From the NCBI GenBank assembly GCA_021826965.1, contig JAKAYA010000012.1:1-48875 (forward strand): a DNA stretch of 48,875 nucleotides, read 5' to 3'. Made by a program: the position numbers and the translations under genes. The stretch is from Nitrospirota bacterium. GTDB taxonomy: Bacteria > Nitrospirota > Leptospirillia > Leptospirillales > Leptospirillaceae. The first letter of the stretch is position 1. The number at the start of each line of letters is the position of its first letter. This document shows, in pieces, positions 1-7,087 of this stretch. The notes under the pieces were generated by a model. The model worked only from the letters and a program-made list of their open reading frames with translations. It made no database searches and had not been told where the DNA came from.

Positions 1-93
1 GGACCGGAAAGTCGGGAGACACCCTGCCCCAAAACCTTGCAAGGAAGAAAGTGGAGGATTATCTTGTAAGATATTGTGAATAAACATAAATAA

Positions 94-116
94 AAGGACT
101 TGACATGACCGTCCTT
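94..116 (-). terminator. Probable Rho-independent terminator of the barrel remnant
   Basis: A 6-bp inverted repeat (AAGGAC / GTCCTT, 11-nt loop) lies just past the stop of the minus-strand barrel ORF. Read on the minus strand it is followed by a T-rich stretch (TTTTATTTAT). The stem is short, so efficiency is uncertain. Confidence 0.45.
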
Positions 117-120
117 CATA

Positions 121-759
121 TCAGTTATCGATTGCCTGGAGGGACAGAGCGAAAGAATCAATCACCGGAATAGTAAGACCGCCAGACAAATAAGCCAGCC
201 ATGCGCGAGAATTGTTAAACTGGGGGGTAACATAAGAATCTTCGTTAAATACAATGCTATTAGGAAATTTGTAAGAATATCCCACGGTAAAAGTGGCTCC
301 TACCAAATTCTGATTACCGTTCTGTGCCAGAAATTGCTGATCCGTATAACTTGCTGCAAGTGAAAAATTGAGCTCCTGAATAGAACTTCGGATGGCCGTA
401 TATCCGAAGCCAGCACCGTATAATTGTTGAAGATTAAGTCCTGTAGTGGAGTTATGGTCATATATAGCCTGAGCCAGAGAATAAAAATCTCGGGAAAAAT
501 ATTCGTCCTGTTCGGCATTCCCATGATAGATACTGGTTTGGACAGATGGGATTCCAGGCTGGGAAATGTTCCCGTATGTACTTGTAAAACCCAGAACCGT
601 TCGATTATCCGGCTCGAGCCATGACACAGCTGGCACCGTCCGGAGAAATGAGATGGCAGCATTGAAGGTTTCAAGACTTTGCGTAGCTTCCACGAGGCTC
701 GCTCCGGCACCAATCGATCCTGACCAGTTTTGCCATGGATGAGGAGACTTTAGAATCAT
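121..759 (-). pseudogene. Outer-membrane beta-barrel protein (DUF481/YdiY-like), 5'-truncated
   Basis: About 212 residues with alternating aromatic and polar strands, beginning near a WSGSIGAGASL segment. This resembles the barrel half of DUF481/YdiY-type outer-membrane proteins, where a strand opening WxGxxxxG starts the barrel. A signal peptide is absent, and an in-frame TGA lies immediately upstream of the first possible start codons (TTG 762, ATG 759), with no recognisable ribosome site. A barrel protein cannot reach the outer membrane without export, so I read it as the 3' part of a gene that lost its front. The neighbour upstream is mscL (stop at 814), leaving no room for the missing part. 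Family assignment is from strand pattern only. Confidence 0.5.
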
Positions 760-813
760 CAATCAATAATCGACTGTCGAAACCTTCTTTTCGGATGGAC
801 GCTCTGAGCTTCT

Positions 814-1266
814 TTAAGAAAGGGTCGAAGTACACTGGGAACATCGGGAGGCTCCTCGCGGAATGACCGAAAGACAAAACGGGCAAGTTTTGGTCGTACT
901 GGATGGAGGTTCCGTTTTAGGGACTATGGCAGTCAGCCGGTTTACCCACCGAATCAGCATGAAAACGGAAAAGCCAACGATGAGAAATGCAATGACCGTG
1001 TTAATAAAAAGGCCGTAGTTCAGTGTCACAGCTCCGGCCTTTTGCGCCTGGACCAAGGAGACATAAGGTCCCGGAATCGTACCATCATGTAAGACGATAA
1101 AAAGATTCGAAAAATCGGCTTTTCCAAGAAAAAGACCAATAGGTGGCATAATGATATCGGAAACGAGGGAGCTCACAATCTTTCCAAAAGCGGCACCGAT
1201 TATAATTCCTACCGCCATATCAAGAACATTCCCTCGCATCATGAACTTTGTAAATTCCTTGAGCAT
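814..1266 (-). CDS. mscL: Large-conductance mechanosensitive channel MscL with C-terminal zinc-ribbon-like tail
   Basis: 150 residues. Inner-membrane homopentameric channel that opens under membrane tension and releases solutes on osmotic downshift. The N-terminus ([16 protein letters not shown]) and TM1 ([13 protein letters not shown]) are typical, and TM2 lies around residues 70-95. Start chosen at 1266 because GGAG sits 8 nt upstream and the family begins there; the longer ATG at 1308 adds 14 untypical residues. After TM2 the usual amphipathic bundle is replaced or extended by a CPFC...CSQC tail that could bind one zinc. Zinc-ribbon tails occur in some MscL proteins. It sits among decayed genes but looks intact. 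Confidence 0.92.
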   Translation of the reverse strand: MLKEFTKFMMRGNVLDMAVGIIIGAAFGKIVSSLVSDIIMPPIGLFLGKADFSNLFIVLHDGTIPGPYVSLVQAQKAGAVTLNYGLFINTVIAFLIVGFSVFMLIRWVNRLTAIVPKTEPPSSTTKTCPFCLSVIPRGASRCSQCTSTLS

Positions 1267-1353
1267 CGCATCACTCCGATGGAGAGTTTTCGCTTTCCCT
1301 CTGACCACAAAAATAACCCGTGAGAATCCGGACTTCCTTTGCCTATACGGTCC

Positions 1354-1665
1354 CTACATACAGATCGCTCTCGCCCGGACCTTATAGACCTGGACGATAC
1401 CCAACCAGTCCCTGTCGCTCAGTTGCGACTGGACGTTAGTCAGACGGCCTGAGCGACATTTGGACAAAAGATCCTGATTTGCTTTAGCCGTCAGATCTGT
1501 CGGTGAAGTCAGATGCAGAATGCCGAAATCCCCCTCCTCGGTGACACTCACCTCTGTACCGGAAACTCCTTTCGGAGAATCGGAAATCCCGGAAGACTCG
1601 ATAGAAACACAGCCTGTCACAGAGATCAAGAAAGCCGCCAGCGTCAACCCAGTCATTTTTTTCAC
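1354..1665 (-). CDS. Small lipoprotein of unknown function (paralogue A)
   Basis: 103 residues from a GTG start at 1665, which has a GGTGG-type ribosome site about 8 nt upstream; an ATG at 1689 gives 8 extra residues. The N-terminus is a lipoprotein signal: KK, a hydrophobic run, then the lipobox SVTGC, so export, acylation and outer-membrane sorting are predicted. The mature part has a GDFGILHLTSPTDL block, a Cys in LLSKCRSG and a Cys near the C-terminus (ARAICM) that could form a disulfide. The same block recurs in the broken paralogue at 1870-2181 (GDLGFLHLTSPQDL), so these are tandem duplicates. I do not recognise the family. Confidence 0.7.
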   Translation of the reverse strand: MKKMTGLTLAAFLISVTGCVSIESSGISDSPKGVSGTEVSVTEEGDFGILHLTSPTDLTAKANQDLLSKCRSGRLTNVQSQLSDRDWLGIVQVYKVRARAICM

Positions 1666-1770
1666 TTTTGTCCACCCGCCTGATTGCATTCAAGATTGAA
1701 CCGGTCGGACCTGTATCCCGTAACCGGGAGAATTGGCGAAATCCAAAGAGATTTCAGCCATTTTTCCCTG

Positions 1771-1857
1771 TTATCGCTCATTTTTGAAAGATCCGGAAGC
1801 ATCGGAAATGACGATCTCAACCCGTCGATTTTTCTGGCGTCCGCGAACAGTTTTATC
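1771..1857 (-). pseudogene. C-terminal scrap of an OmpA/MotB-type peptidoglycan-binding domain
   Basis: A 28-codon open stretch ending in TAA encodes GRQKNRRVEIVIS. This is the hallmark end of OmpA-like domains, which terminate in N-R-R-V-E(I/F) strands. A TAG precedes it in frame and nothing else of the domain remains. It lies directly downstream of the truncated lipoprotein remnant, so the two may be pieces of one former OmpA-like lipoprotein. The fragment is too short for translation to be likely. Confidence 0.55.
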
Positions 1858-1869
1858 CTATAGGAACAT

Positions 1870-2181
1870 TCACGAGTCTTCCTGAAGGACATTTTCCCAG
1901 AAGAGAGATTCGGCCCTGTTCGTCAAGTCCTGAGGAGAAGTCAAATGAAGGAATCCCAAGTCCCCTGCCTCAACAACCCTGACAGTAATGGCACCTTCTG
2001 CCGGAAGCCTTTCAGTAACGGAAGGAGACTGGATGGATACGCATCCGGACAAGAGCGCTATTCCGAAAAGCAAGAAGGTCGAAAGATTTTTTTCATAAAT
2101 TTTCCTTTTTCTGGAAAATACACTTTTCTGGCAAAGACCTCGTCCCGCCGGATCACACTTAATCCCTGATATAAATGACAC
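1870..2181 (-). pseudogene. Frameshifted small lipoprotein (paralogue B)
   Basis: Paralogue of the lipoprotein at 1354-1665, sharing CVSIxS at the acylation site and the GDLGFLHLTSPQDL block. The natural start is probably the ATG at 2096-2094, with an AAGGA ribosome site. That ATG opens ATG-AAA-AAA and runs into a 7-A tract (2087-2093 on the plus strand), after which the lipoprotein frame is off by one. One extra A would join MKK to the hydrophobic run and the lipobox LLSGC. The frame also departs from the paralogue soon after LTNRAES and ends early. So the gene has at least two lesions, one in a homopolymer where slippage is common. Confidence 0.65.
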
Positions 2182-2335
2182 TTTATAATTTCCTGTGGAA
2201 TTTATGCTTAAAAGTACAATAGAAATTCATATTGTCAATGATGAATTTCTTCCTCGATTTTCATTCTATGAGGTGGACTCAACTCCTTTTTCTCCCATGT
2301 CCCGGAAGGAAGCTTTTTGCCAATGGATATCCTTG

Positions 2336-2614
2336 TCAGGCAATGGCTTGATTCTTTTCCCGATGATGTTGTTTTTTTGTGGGTATAACTTCAGCGATAT
2401 ATCGGTCAAGGGCTTCGGAAAGAGTCGTGTTTTCAGCTTCTATTCTGAATACGAAAACACCTTTTGAGATTTCTGATTCGACAGTAAATGCCCAAGCCTC
2501 TGCCTCAACACGGGTATCAAAGGATTTCCGTTGAAAAGGCTGACCTTTTCGACGGATCAGGGCTTCCCAGGAAACTTCACCATCCTTGAGTTTTCTTTTC
2601 CAGAAAGATGCCAT
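2336..2614 (-). pseudogene. Tyrosine recombinase (phage-type integrase), N-terminal fragment
   Basis: 92 residues beginning MASFWKRKLKDGEVSWEALIRRKG, an arm-binding-domain opening typical of phage and island integrases that read 'G..W...iR.kG...ks.tF.tk.eAeaWa..vE.ei..G'. The start of the core-binding SAM-like domain follows (TLSEALDRYIAEV). The catalytic domain with the R...HxxR...Y residues is missing: the frame ends after residue 92 and no continuation is visible. It lies 127 bp from the 3' end of a tRNA and on the same strand, the usual place for an integrase whose element uses that tRNA as attachment site. Confidence 0.75.
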
Positions 2615-2675
2615 ACTCCTGACCTCCGATCAAAAAGAAAAAATTCTCCTTTTCAAAGGGCATTTTTCATGCTCA

Positions 2676-2714
2676 TTGTCGGAGAAATTCAAGTATTTTG
2701 ATTTTGTCGGAGAA
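2676..2714. repeat. Two 11-bp direct repeats between integrase fragment and tRNA 3' end
   Basis: The 11-mer TTGTCGGAGAA occurs at 2676-2686 and again at 2704-2714, 28 bp apart start to start. They lie in the spacer between the tRNA 3' end (2742) and the integrase start (2614). Integrase arm-type sites are short direct repeats in this position, so these may be remains of the element's attachment region. No second copy of the tRNA 3' end was seen in the window. Confidence 0.5.
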
Positions 2715-2741
2715 GATTTTTTCTAAGATTGGCTCTGGTAT

Positions 2742-2817
2742 TGGTGGCGATGGAGGGATTCGAACCCCCGACCGAGTGATTATGATTCACCTGCTCTGCC
2801 GACTGAGCTACATCGCC
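2742..2817 (-). tRNA. tRNA with CAU anticodon (tRNA-Met, or tRNA-Ile2)
   Basis: 76 nt including an encoded CCA. The acceptor stem is GGCGATG paired with CATCGCC. The D-arm has GCTC/GAGC, and the anticodon stem GGTGA/TCACT encloses the 7-nt loop ATCATAA, giving CAT at positions 34-36. The T-arm carries GGTTCGAATCC. CAT is read by elongator Met, initiator Met or lysidine-modified Ile2. The G1-C72 pair excludes a classical initiator. The AGG..ATCATAATC..TCGGTC pattern resembles Ile2 as much as elongator Met, so I leave identity open. Its 3' end faces the integrase fragment. Confidence 0.95.
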
Positions 2818-2988
2818 TTTTTAACGAGAAAAGACTTGACCAACAAAACGGACTATAGGAATGAAAAACATGAAGGGAAAGGAAAATTACGTTTCTCAAA
2901 CTCATTGATTTTACTCAAAGTGTCTTACAAAAATCAAATTTTATCCGTCCCGCGCTCATTCTTTCACTGCAATCGGAACTATCCGCCC

Positions 2989-4512
2989 TTATGCGCCCAA
3001 ATTGTCCTCTTGTCCCCGAATAGTTGATTGACGGAGCCGGCGGGGCAAAACGTCGAACAGAAACCACGACACAGACAACGCGGACGCGCCGATACTGATC
3101 AGTCCCATGACCCAGAAGGCGATATTGTAGGAATATTCTCCGGACAACCGCTTCAGAAGAATGGCTCCATGGGAGATTGTACTTTCAGACAGGGGGGAGA
3201 GAGGAATCTGGACGTGAAACACAGGCGCCAGGTTGTCGAGGAGGTGGCGTCCCAGGATCGTCCCGATCATCCCCCCGAGAAACATGACGGCGAGCTGAAA
3301 CACATTGCCCACACGTTCGAGCGGCACGGGAAGGGTTCTTCGAACCAGGGGAGCAAGAGACACCTGGACCATAGCCATTCCCACCCCGAAAACCAGGTTT
3401 GGCAGAACAGTTTCCGGAACGGAAAAGGCGTTTCCGGGAAGATTCAGGTAAGCCACGCTGGAGAGTCCTAACAGAAACGAGCCCAGACTGATGGCGAGCC
3501 AGGGGAAATGAAGATTTCCGGGCACCAGGGCTGCCAGGACCGGTATCATAAGCTCAACCATGGCGCCGGTCATGATCAGGAAGCCGGCCTGATGCGCCTG
3601 AAAGTGGTAAAAAATCTCGAGATACAAGGGAAGAAGGTACAATCGTCCAAAAACCGACACGGATCGCAGAAGGTTCACGACCGTGAGTATGACGAAGCCC
3701 GGATACCGGAAGAGATCCAGGGGAAAGATCGGATCCGGGAATCGTGCGGCCCACAGGACATAGAAAAAAAACAGCGCCAGAAAAATGAAGAAGGTCTGGA
3801 AAATGATCTGGCTGTGCCAGCCGAAACGCTCCCCTTCCATGACCGAGTACATGAAAAAGAACGCTGACGCGGAGTACAGGAGCCACCCGGGCAGATCGAA
3901 GCGGCGAGGATCCTGGCGCGGATGCTCTTCCAGCGACAAATGGACAAAAATCAAGGTTGCGAAACCGATGGGGAGATGGATTCCCATCGTCCACCTCCAG
4001 TTGGCGTAATCGACCAGGTATCCGCCGATCGTCGGACCAAGGGAGACGGCCAGTGCGTTGCCGAGGGAGAAGAGGGTCAGTCCCTGGGCACGGGAACTTT
4101 CCGGAAAAGACTCATTGACCAGAGCCAGGGACAGGGGCAGGAGAACACCTCCGGCCATCCCCTGAAGGGCTCGACCCACCATCATCGAAGGCATGAAATG
4201 GGAGAACATCGAAACGACAGATCCCCCCATGAAAACCAGGGTCGCCAGAGCATAGAGAGTGCGTTCGGAAAAAAAACTCCGGAGCCGGTGCGACAGGGGA
4301 ATCCCGATCGCGACAAAGAGACTGTAGCCGGCGGTCAACCACCGGGTTTCGTCGGAACTCGAATCGAGCGCGCGGGCGATGAAGAACCGGCCGACGTTCA
4401 TGCTGGTGGTATCGGCCAGGGGCAAGCTTGTTCCCAGCAGAACCGTCGCGAGGACCATCCAGGGGGACCGGAACCAGTCCCGCAAGCTTTCTGCCTTTCC
4501 CGTCAGGAACAA
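2989..4512 (-). CDS. MFS drug/metabolite exporter, DHA2 (14-TM, EmrB/QacA-like) family
   Basis: 507 residues, normal for 14-TM DHA2 proton antiporters. TM1 is followed by a short loop and by RWLTAGYSLFVAIGIPL, as in EmrB. The antiporter motif C region reads LGNALAVSLGPTIGGYLVDY, and motif A-like charges follow TM2. The start is a TTG at 4512 with GGGGAG about 11 nt upstream. It begins 21 bp after the stop of the radical SAM gene and is probably cotranscribed with it. The pairing suggests export of the enzyme's product or of a toxic compound, but the substrate cannot be read from sequence. No emrA-like membrane fusion gene is present. Confidence 0.88.
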   Translation of the reverse strand: MFLTGKAESLRDWFRSPWMVLATVLLGTSLPLADTTSMNVGRFFIARALDSSSDETRWLTAGYSLFVAIGIPLSHRLRSFFSERTLYALATLVFMGGSVVSMFSHFMPSMMVGRALQGMAGGVLLPLSLALVNESFPESSRAQGLTLFSLGNALAVSLGPTIGGYLVDYANWRWTMGIHLPIGFATLIFVHLSLEEHPRQDPRRFDLPGWLLYSASAFFFMYSVMEGERFGWHSQIIFQTFFIFLALFFFYVLWAARFPDPIFPLDLFRYPGFVILTVVNLLRSVSVFGRLYLLPLYLEIFYHFQAHQAGFLIMTGAMVELMIPVLAALVPGNLHFPWLAISLGSFLLGLSSVAYLNLPGNAFSVPETVLPNLVFGVGMAMVQVSLAPLVRRTLPVPLERVGNVFQLAVMFLGGMIGTILGRHLLDNLAPVFHVQIPLSPLSESTISHGAILLKRLSGEYSYNIAFWVMGLISIGASALSVSWFLFDVLPRRLRQSTIRGQEDNLGA

Positions 4513-4533
4513 GGATTCGTTTTCTCCCCGAAA

Positions 4534-5871
4534 TTAATAGTACTCGACCGTATCCACACCTTTTTTCGACACGTAATGAAAAAAGAGGTTCGAAGGAATC
4601 CCGTCCCGCCGGAAAGCGTAAGGGGAGACCGGAAAAAAGAAGCGTCTCCGAATCGATCCGAGAGAATAGAATTTCCGCTGGAGCCAGTCGATTCCCTTCT
4701 CCACTTCTTCGGGGGTCATGTTCTTGGGAACGAACATGCATTTGTGGCCGGACGAAAACTGGTCCGCCATCGGATTGATCACGCGGAGTTCCTTGTCCAG
4801 GCGTTCGCGCAGAGGCGTGCCTTCCCGCGGCGAAACGATGCTGAAAAAGGCCATCGGGGCGCGGACCTCTTCCAGAAATCGGTAAGTGGCTTCGAAGACG
4901 TCGGGGGTATCGTGATCCAGTCCGAACATGAGGTTCAATGAGTACAAAAGCCCCCTCTTTTCCATCGCCTTCAAAAGGGTCATGTAATCTTTGACGTGGT
5001 TCTGTTTCTTGTGGATCTCGTTCAGATTGTCCTGGTTGATGCTCTCCATTCCGATATTGACGTGCTGACAACCCGCCTGTATCGCCAGGTCCAGAAGCTC
5101 TTCGTCGTGGTTCGTGTTCAGGGTCCACAAGCAGCTCCAGGTGATCCCGAGCGGCTTCAGGGCCTTGAAAAGTTCCCGTGCAAAAGTATGTTTTCCCGTC
5201 AGCTGGTCGTCGATGAACTGAAACTGGTTGTTTCCGGTCACACGCTTCTGTTCCTCGATTTCCCGGACGATATCTTCGATCGGGCGCATGCGGTAAGCTC
5301 CGTCATAGACGACAGGCACCTCGCAAAAATCGCAATGGTAATTGCATCCCCGGGTAGCCTGTATCGGCATCAGGTGGACCCGGTATCTCTTCCAGTCGAG
5401 AAGTTCATAACGGGGTCGTGGAAGGGATTTCATGTCGCAGGGCTGTTCGGCCTTGTAGATCGATCGACGTTTTCCGGCCCGGACATCATCCAGGAGTTCC
5501 GCCCAGACGTTTTCGGCTTCTCCGACCACCACGCTGTCCGCATGCATCAGAATCTCCGCGGGATGGAGCGTCGCGTGGAAGCCGCCCATCACCACGGGAA
5601 CCTTTCTCTCCCGGAACCGTCCGGCGATCTGGTAGGCCCTCTGGGCAGAACCCGTCGTCGTCGTGATGGCGACCAGGTCGAAATCGCCATCCCACGGGAT
5701 CTGCTCCACTTTGTCATCAATCACCGTCACGTTGTCCGAAGAGGGGGTCAGGCCGGCAAGATACGACGTCACCATAGTCATGATCAGTCGCTTTTTGGCT
5801 TTGACGGGAGAACCGTCAAGACGCATCAGTGTGGGTTGGACGAACAGGACATTCAATTGCTTTTTGCGCAT
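4534..5871 (-). CDS. B12-binding domain radical SAM protein
   Basis: 445 residues. Residues 1-135 look like a cobalamin-binding Rossmann domain (LNVLFVQPTL, VVMGGFHATLHPAEIL, VVVGEAE). Then comes a radical SAM barrel whose cluster motif is CNYHCDFC (C-x3-C-x2-C), followed by QFIDDQLTG and the glycine-rich VNIGMES strand. The cobalamin domain lacks an obvious DxHxxG, as in many members. Such enzymes methylate unreactive carbons or cyclise precursors (hopanoid, bacteriochlorophyll, natural-product pathways). I cannot assign the substrate. Start at 5871 has GGAG 7 nt upstream. It is the first gene of a two-gene unit with the DHA2 exporter, behind a long inverted repeat. Confidence 0.88.
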   Translation of the reverse strand: MRKKQLNVLFVQPTLMRLDGSPVKAKKRLIMTMVTSYLAGLTPSSDNVTVIDDKVEQIPWDGDFDLVAITTTTGSAQRAYQIAGRFRERKVPVVMGGFHATLHPAEILMHADSVVVGEAENVWAELLDDVRAGKRRSIYKAEQPCDMKSLPRPRYELLDWKRYRVHLMPIQATRGCNYHCDFCEVPVVYDGAYRMRPIEDIVREIEEQKRVTGNNQFQFIDDQLTGKHTFARELFKALKPLGITWSCLWTLNTNHDEELLDLAIQAGCQHVNIGMESINQDNLNEIHKKQNHVKDYMTLLKAMEKRGLLYSLNLMFGLDHDTPDVFEATYRFLEEVRAPMAFFSIVSPREGTPLRERLDKELRVINPMADQFSSGHKCMFVPKNMTPEEVEKGIDWLQRKFYSLGSIRRRFFFPVSPYAFRRDGIPSNLFFHYVSKKGVDTVEYY

Positions 5872-5888
5872 CGGATTCTCCTTCGCCG

Positions 5889-5941
5889 CACGTTTTCCCG
5901 GACGGAACGGGATTCTTGACCACTCCGTCCGGGAAAACGTG
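5889..5941. promoter_or_regulatory. Perfect 17-bp inverted repeat in the leader of the radical SAM gene
   Basis: Arms 5889-5905 (CACGTTTTCCCGGACGG) and 5925-5941 are exact reverse complements around a 19-nt loop. The nearer arm ends 18 bp from the start codon, just upstream of the ribosome site. It has no T-run on the gene side, so it is not a simple terminator there. It could be an operator, an RNA hairpin controlling translation, or processing of the leader. Confidence 0.7.
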
Positions 5942-6360
5942 TCTCATTCCGGATGGCCCGTTCTGGACGGAACCGACCAGACTCCCGCCGCTGGTGGCAG
6001 TCGACGGGCAAAGAGTTGGGTGACTGGTAACACAACAGGATCTTGCCATGGAGTTACCGGAAGGATCCCTTCTCCCTGGAGATAAAAAATGGAACACCTC
6101 CTGCGGGATCGATGCCGGATTGGGGTCCATAAGGCCGATTGAATTATCTTAACGCCCGATCCGCGCGAAATAAAGAGATCTTCTCGGGATCAGTTTTCCC
6201 GAAGACATACGTCGCTATTTTGCACGCATGCGGACAAACACCGATTTTCCAAAAGGAAACTGAAAACCTTTGATCAAAGGATGGACTTTCAATGGAGAAA
6301 TGAGGCGGGAAGATCCCGGTTTCAGCTTCACCCGGAGGGATCCTGAAAACGGTAACGGGA
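5942..6360. other. Intergenic region without a convincing gene
   Basis: About 420 bp between the inverted repeat and the HTH gene. ORFs here have no ribosome sites or recognisable products. On the minus strand a strong GGAGG is followed by no start codon, and GGTAAC...GTTACC arms form a possible hairpin near 6023-6058. I looked for a cobalamin riboswitch, because the downstream enzyme is B12-type, and did not find its conserved core. Confidence 0.5.
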
Positions 6361-6555
6361 TCAGTCCTCGATATGTCTGGGAGAAATGCCCAAAAGGGCG
6401 GGAATTTTTCGACGGATGCGGATGCCGTGTCTCCGGCCGTTCAGGATCTGGGAAACATAGGCGGGCGTGACTCCAAGGTGCAAGGCGAGATCCTCCTGAC
6501 TCCATCCCTTTTTCAAGAGCGCCACCCGAATTTTCTTGACCCCTTCTGGTCGCAT
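6361..6555 (-). CDS. Small XRE/Cro-type HTH regulator
   Basis: 64 residues from the ATG at 6555. Residues about 15-45 form a helix-turn-helix (KKGWSQEDLALHLGVTPAYVSQILNGR), with Q at the start of the recognition segment as in Cro/C1-type repressors. It is little more than the DNA-binding domain. A minus-strand -10 (TATAAT, 6595-6590) places the transcript start near 6582, so the leader is short and lacks a good Shine-Dalgarno. It is divergent from the HTH gene at 6617, and the control regions overlap. Longer ORFs in this frame are not supported. Confidence 0.72.
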   Translation of the reverse strand: MRPEGVKKIRVALLKKGWSQEDLALHLGVTPAYVSQILNGRRHGIRIRRKIPALLGISPRHIED

Positions 6556-6564
6556 TCCTATAAT
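6536..6564 (+). promoter_or_regulatory. Sigma70-type promoter for the plus-strand HTH gene
   Basis: TTGACC (6536-6541), a 17-bp spacer and TATAAT (6559-6564) make a near-consensus promoter. The expected start point is about 6571, some 46 nt before the ATG at 6617. It overlaps the first codons of the divergent HTH gene. Confidence 0.75.
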
Positions 6565-6589
6565 CCCGCCAACTTGCCTGAACCTGTCT

Positions 6590-6630
6590 ATTATACCAAA
6601 AAAGCATAATAACACTATGGTATACCAAAA
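6590..6630. promoter_or_regulatory. Shared operator region of the divergent HTH pair
   Basis: TATACCAAAA occurs at 6592-6601 and again at 6621-6630. The second copy extends to a perfect palindrome TGGTATACCA (6618-6627). The first copy overlaps the minus-strand -10 element; the second overlaps the ATG of the plus gene. A regulator binding here would cover both transcription units. Confidence 0.6.
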
Positions 6631-6982
6631 TAACATAAATAACAACTGGGATCCGCTGGAACTCGGAGCCCGCATTCGCCGGCTTCGGGGAAGAATGTCC
6701 CAGACAGCGTTCGCCGAACTCCTCGGAATCCGGCAGGAAGAGATCTCCCGCTTCGAGGCGGGACTGCGCGTTCCGTCCGTGGAATTTCTTGTCCGTCTGT
6801 CCGGCATTCATAAAGTCACCCTCGACTGGCTGGTCATGGGCAACCCAACGGGTGGGGAAGGGGCGGCCCGGGAAGAGGAGGCTTCCCTTCCACAGGAGAA
6901 AGAACTGCTGGAACGATTTCGTCGGCTGGGAAGAAAAGACCGGACGCTTGTCCTGTCCATCGCCGACCGCCTCAAATCCTGA
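6617..6982 (+). CDS. XRE-family HTH regulator
   Basis: 121 residues. The HTH spans about residues 13-65 (LGARIRRLRGRMSQTAFAELLGIRQEEISRFEAG split over its helices), with Q at the recognition helix and the trailing VPSVEFLVRLSGIHKVTLDWLVMG that completes the five-helix fold. A charged C-terminal tail (EEASLPQEKELLERFRRLGRKDRTLVLSIADRL) probably dimerises it. The start at 6617 gives the family's normal short N-terminus. No Shine-Dalgarno is visible, so translation may be weak. It is transcribed from a near-consensus promoter and is likely autoregulated through the TATACCAAAA sites. Confidence 0.88.
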   Translation: MVYQNNINNNWDPLELGARIRRLRGRMSQTAFAELLGIRQEEISRFEAGLRVPSVEFLVRLSGIHKVTLDWLVMGNPTGGEGAAREEEASLPQEKELLERFRRLGRKDRTLVLSIADRLKS

Positions 6983-7020
6983 AAAATTCCGACCGGACAG
7001 GATTCCGGTCCTGGTATGAC

Positions 7021-7056
7021 AAAAAAAGGGAAAAGCGCCAGCCTGCGCCTTTCCCT
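7021..7056 (-). terminator. Rho-independent terminator of the apr-sat operon
   Basis: On the minus strand a stem GGGAAAGGCGC / GCGCTTTTCCC with a 6-nt loop is followed by seven T residues (7027-7021). It begins about 30 bp after the sat stop codon. Confidence 0.85.
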
Positions 7057-7087
7057 CGGATCCCCGATCACACTGCTACCAAAATCT

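Noticed and set aside
5942-6130. Cobalamin riboswitch upstream of the B12-type radical SAM gene
   Set aside because: The conserved core (B12 box and flanking helices) is not present; only general hairpins are seen.
6215-6811. 198-residue minus-strand ORF across the HTH pair
   Set aside because: Covers both HTH genes and their promoters in another frame; composition is that of a shadow.
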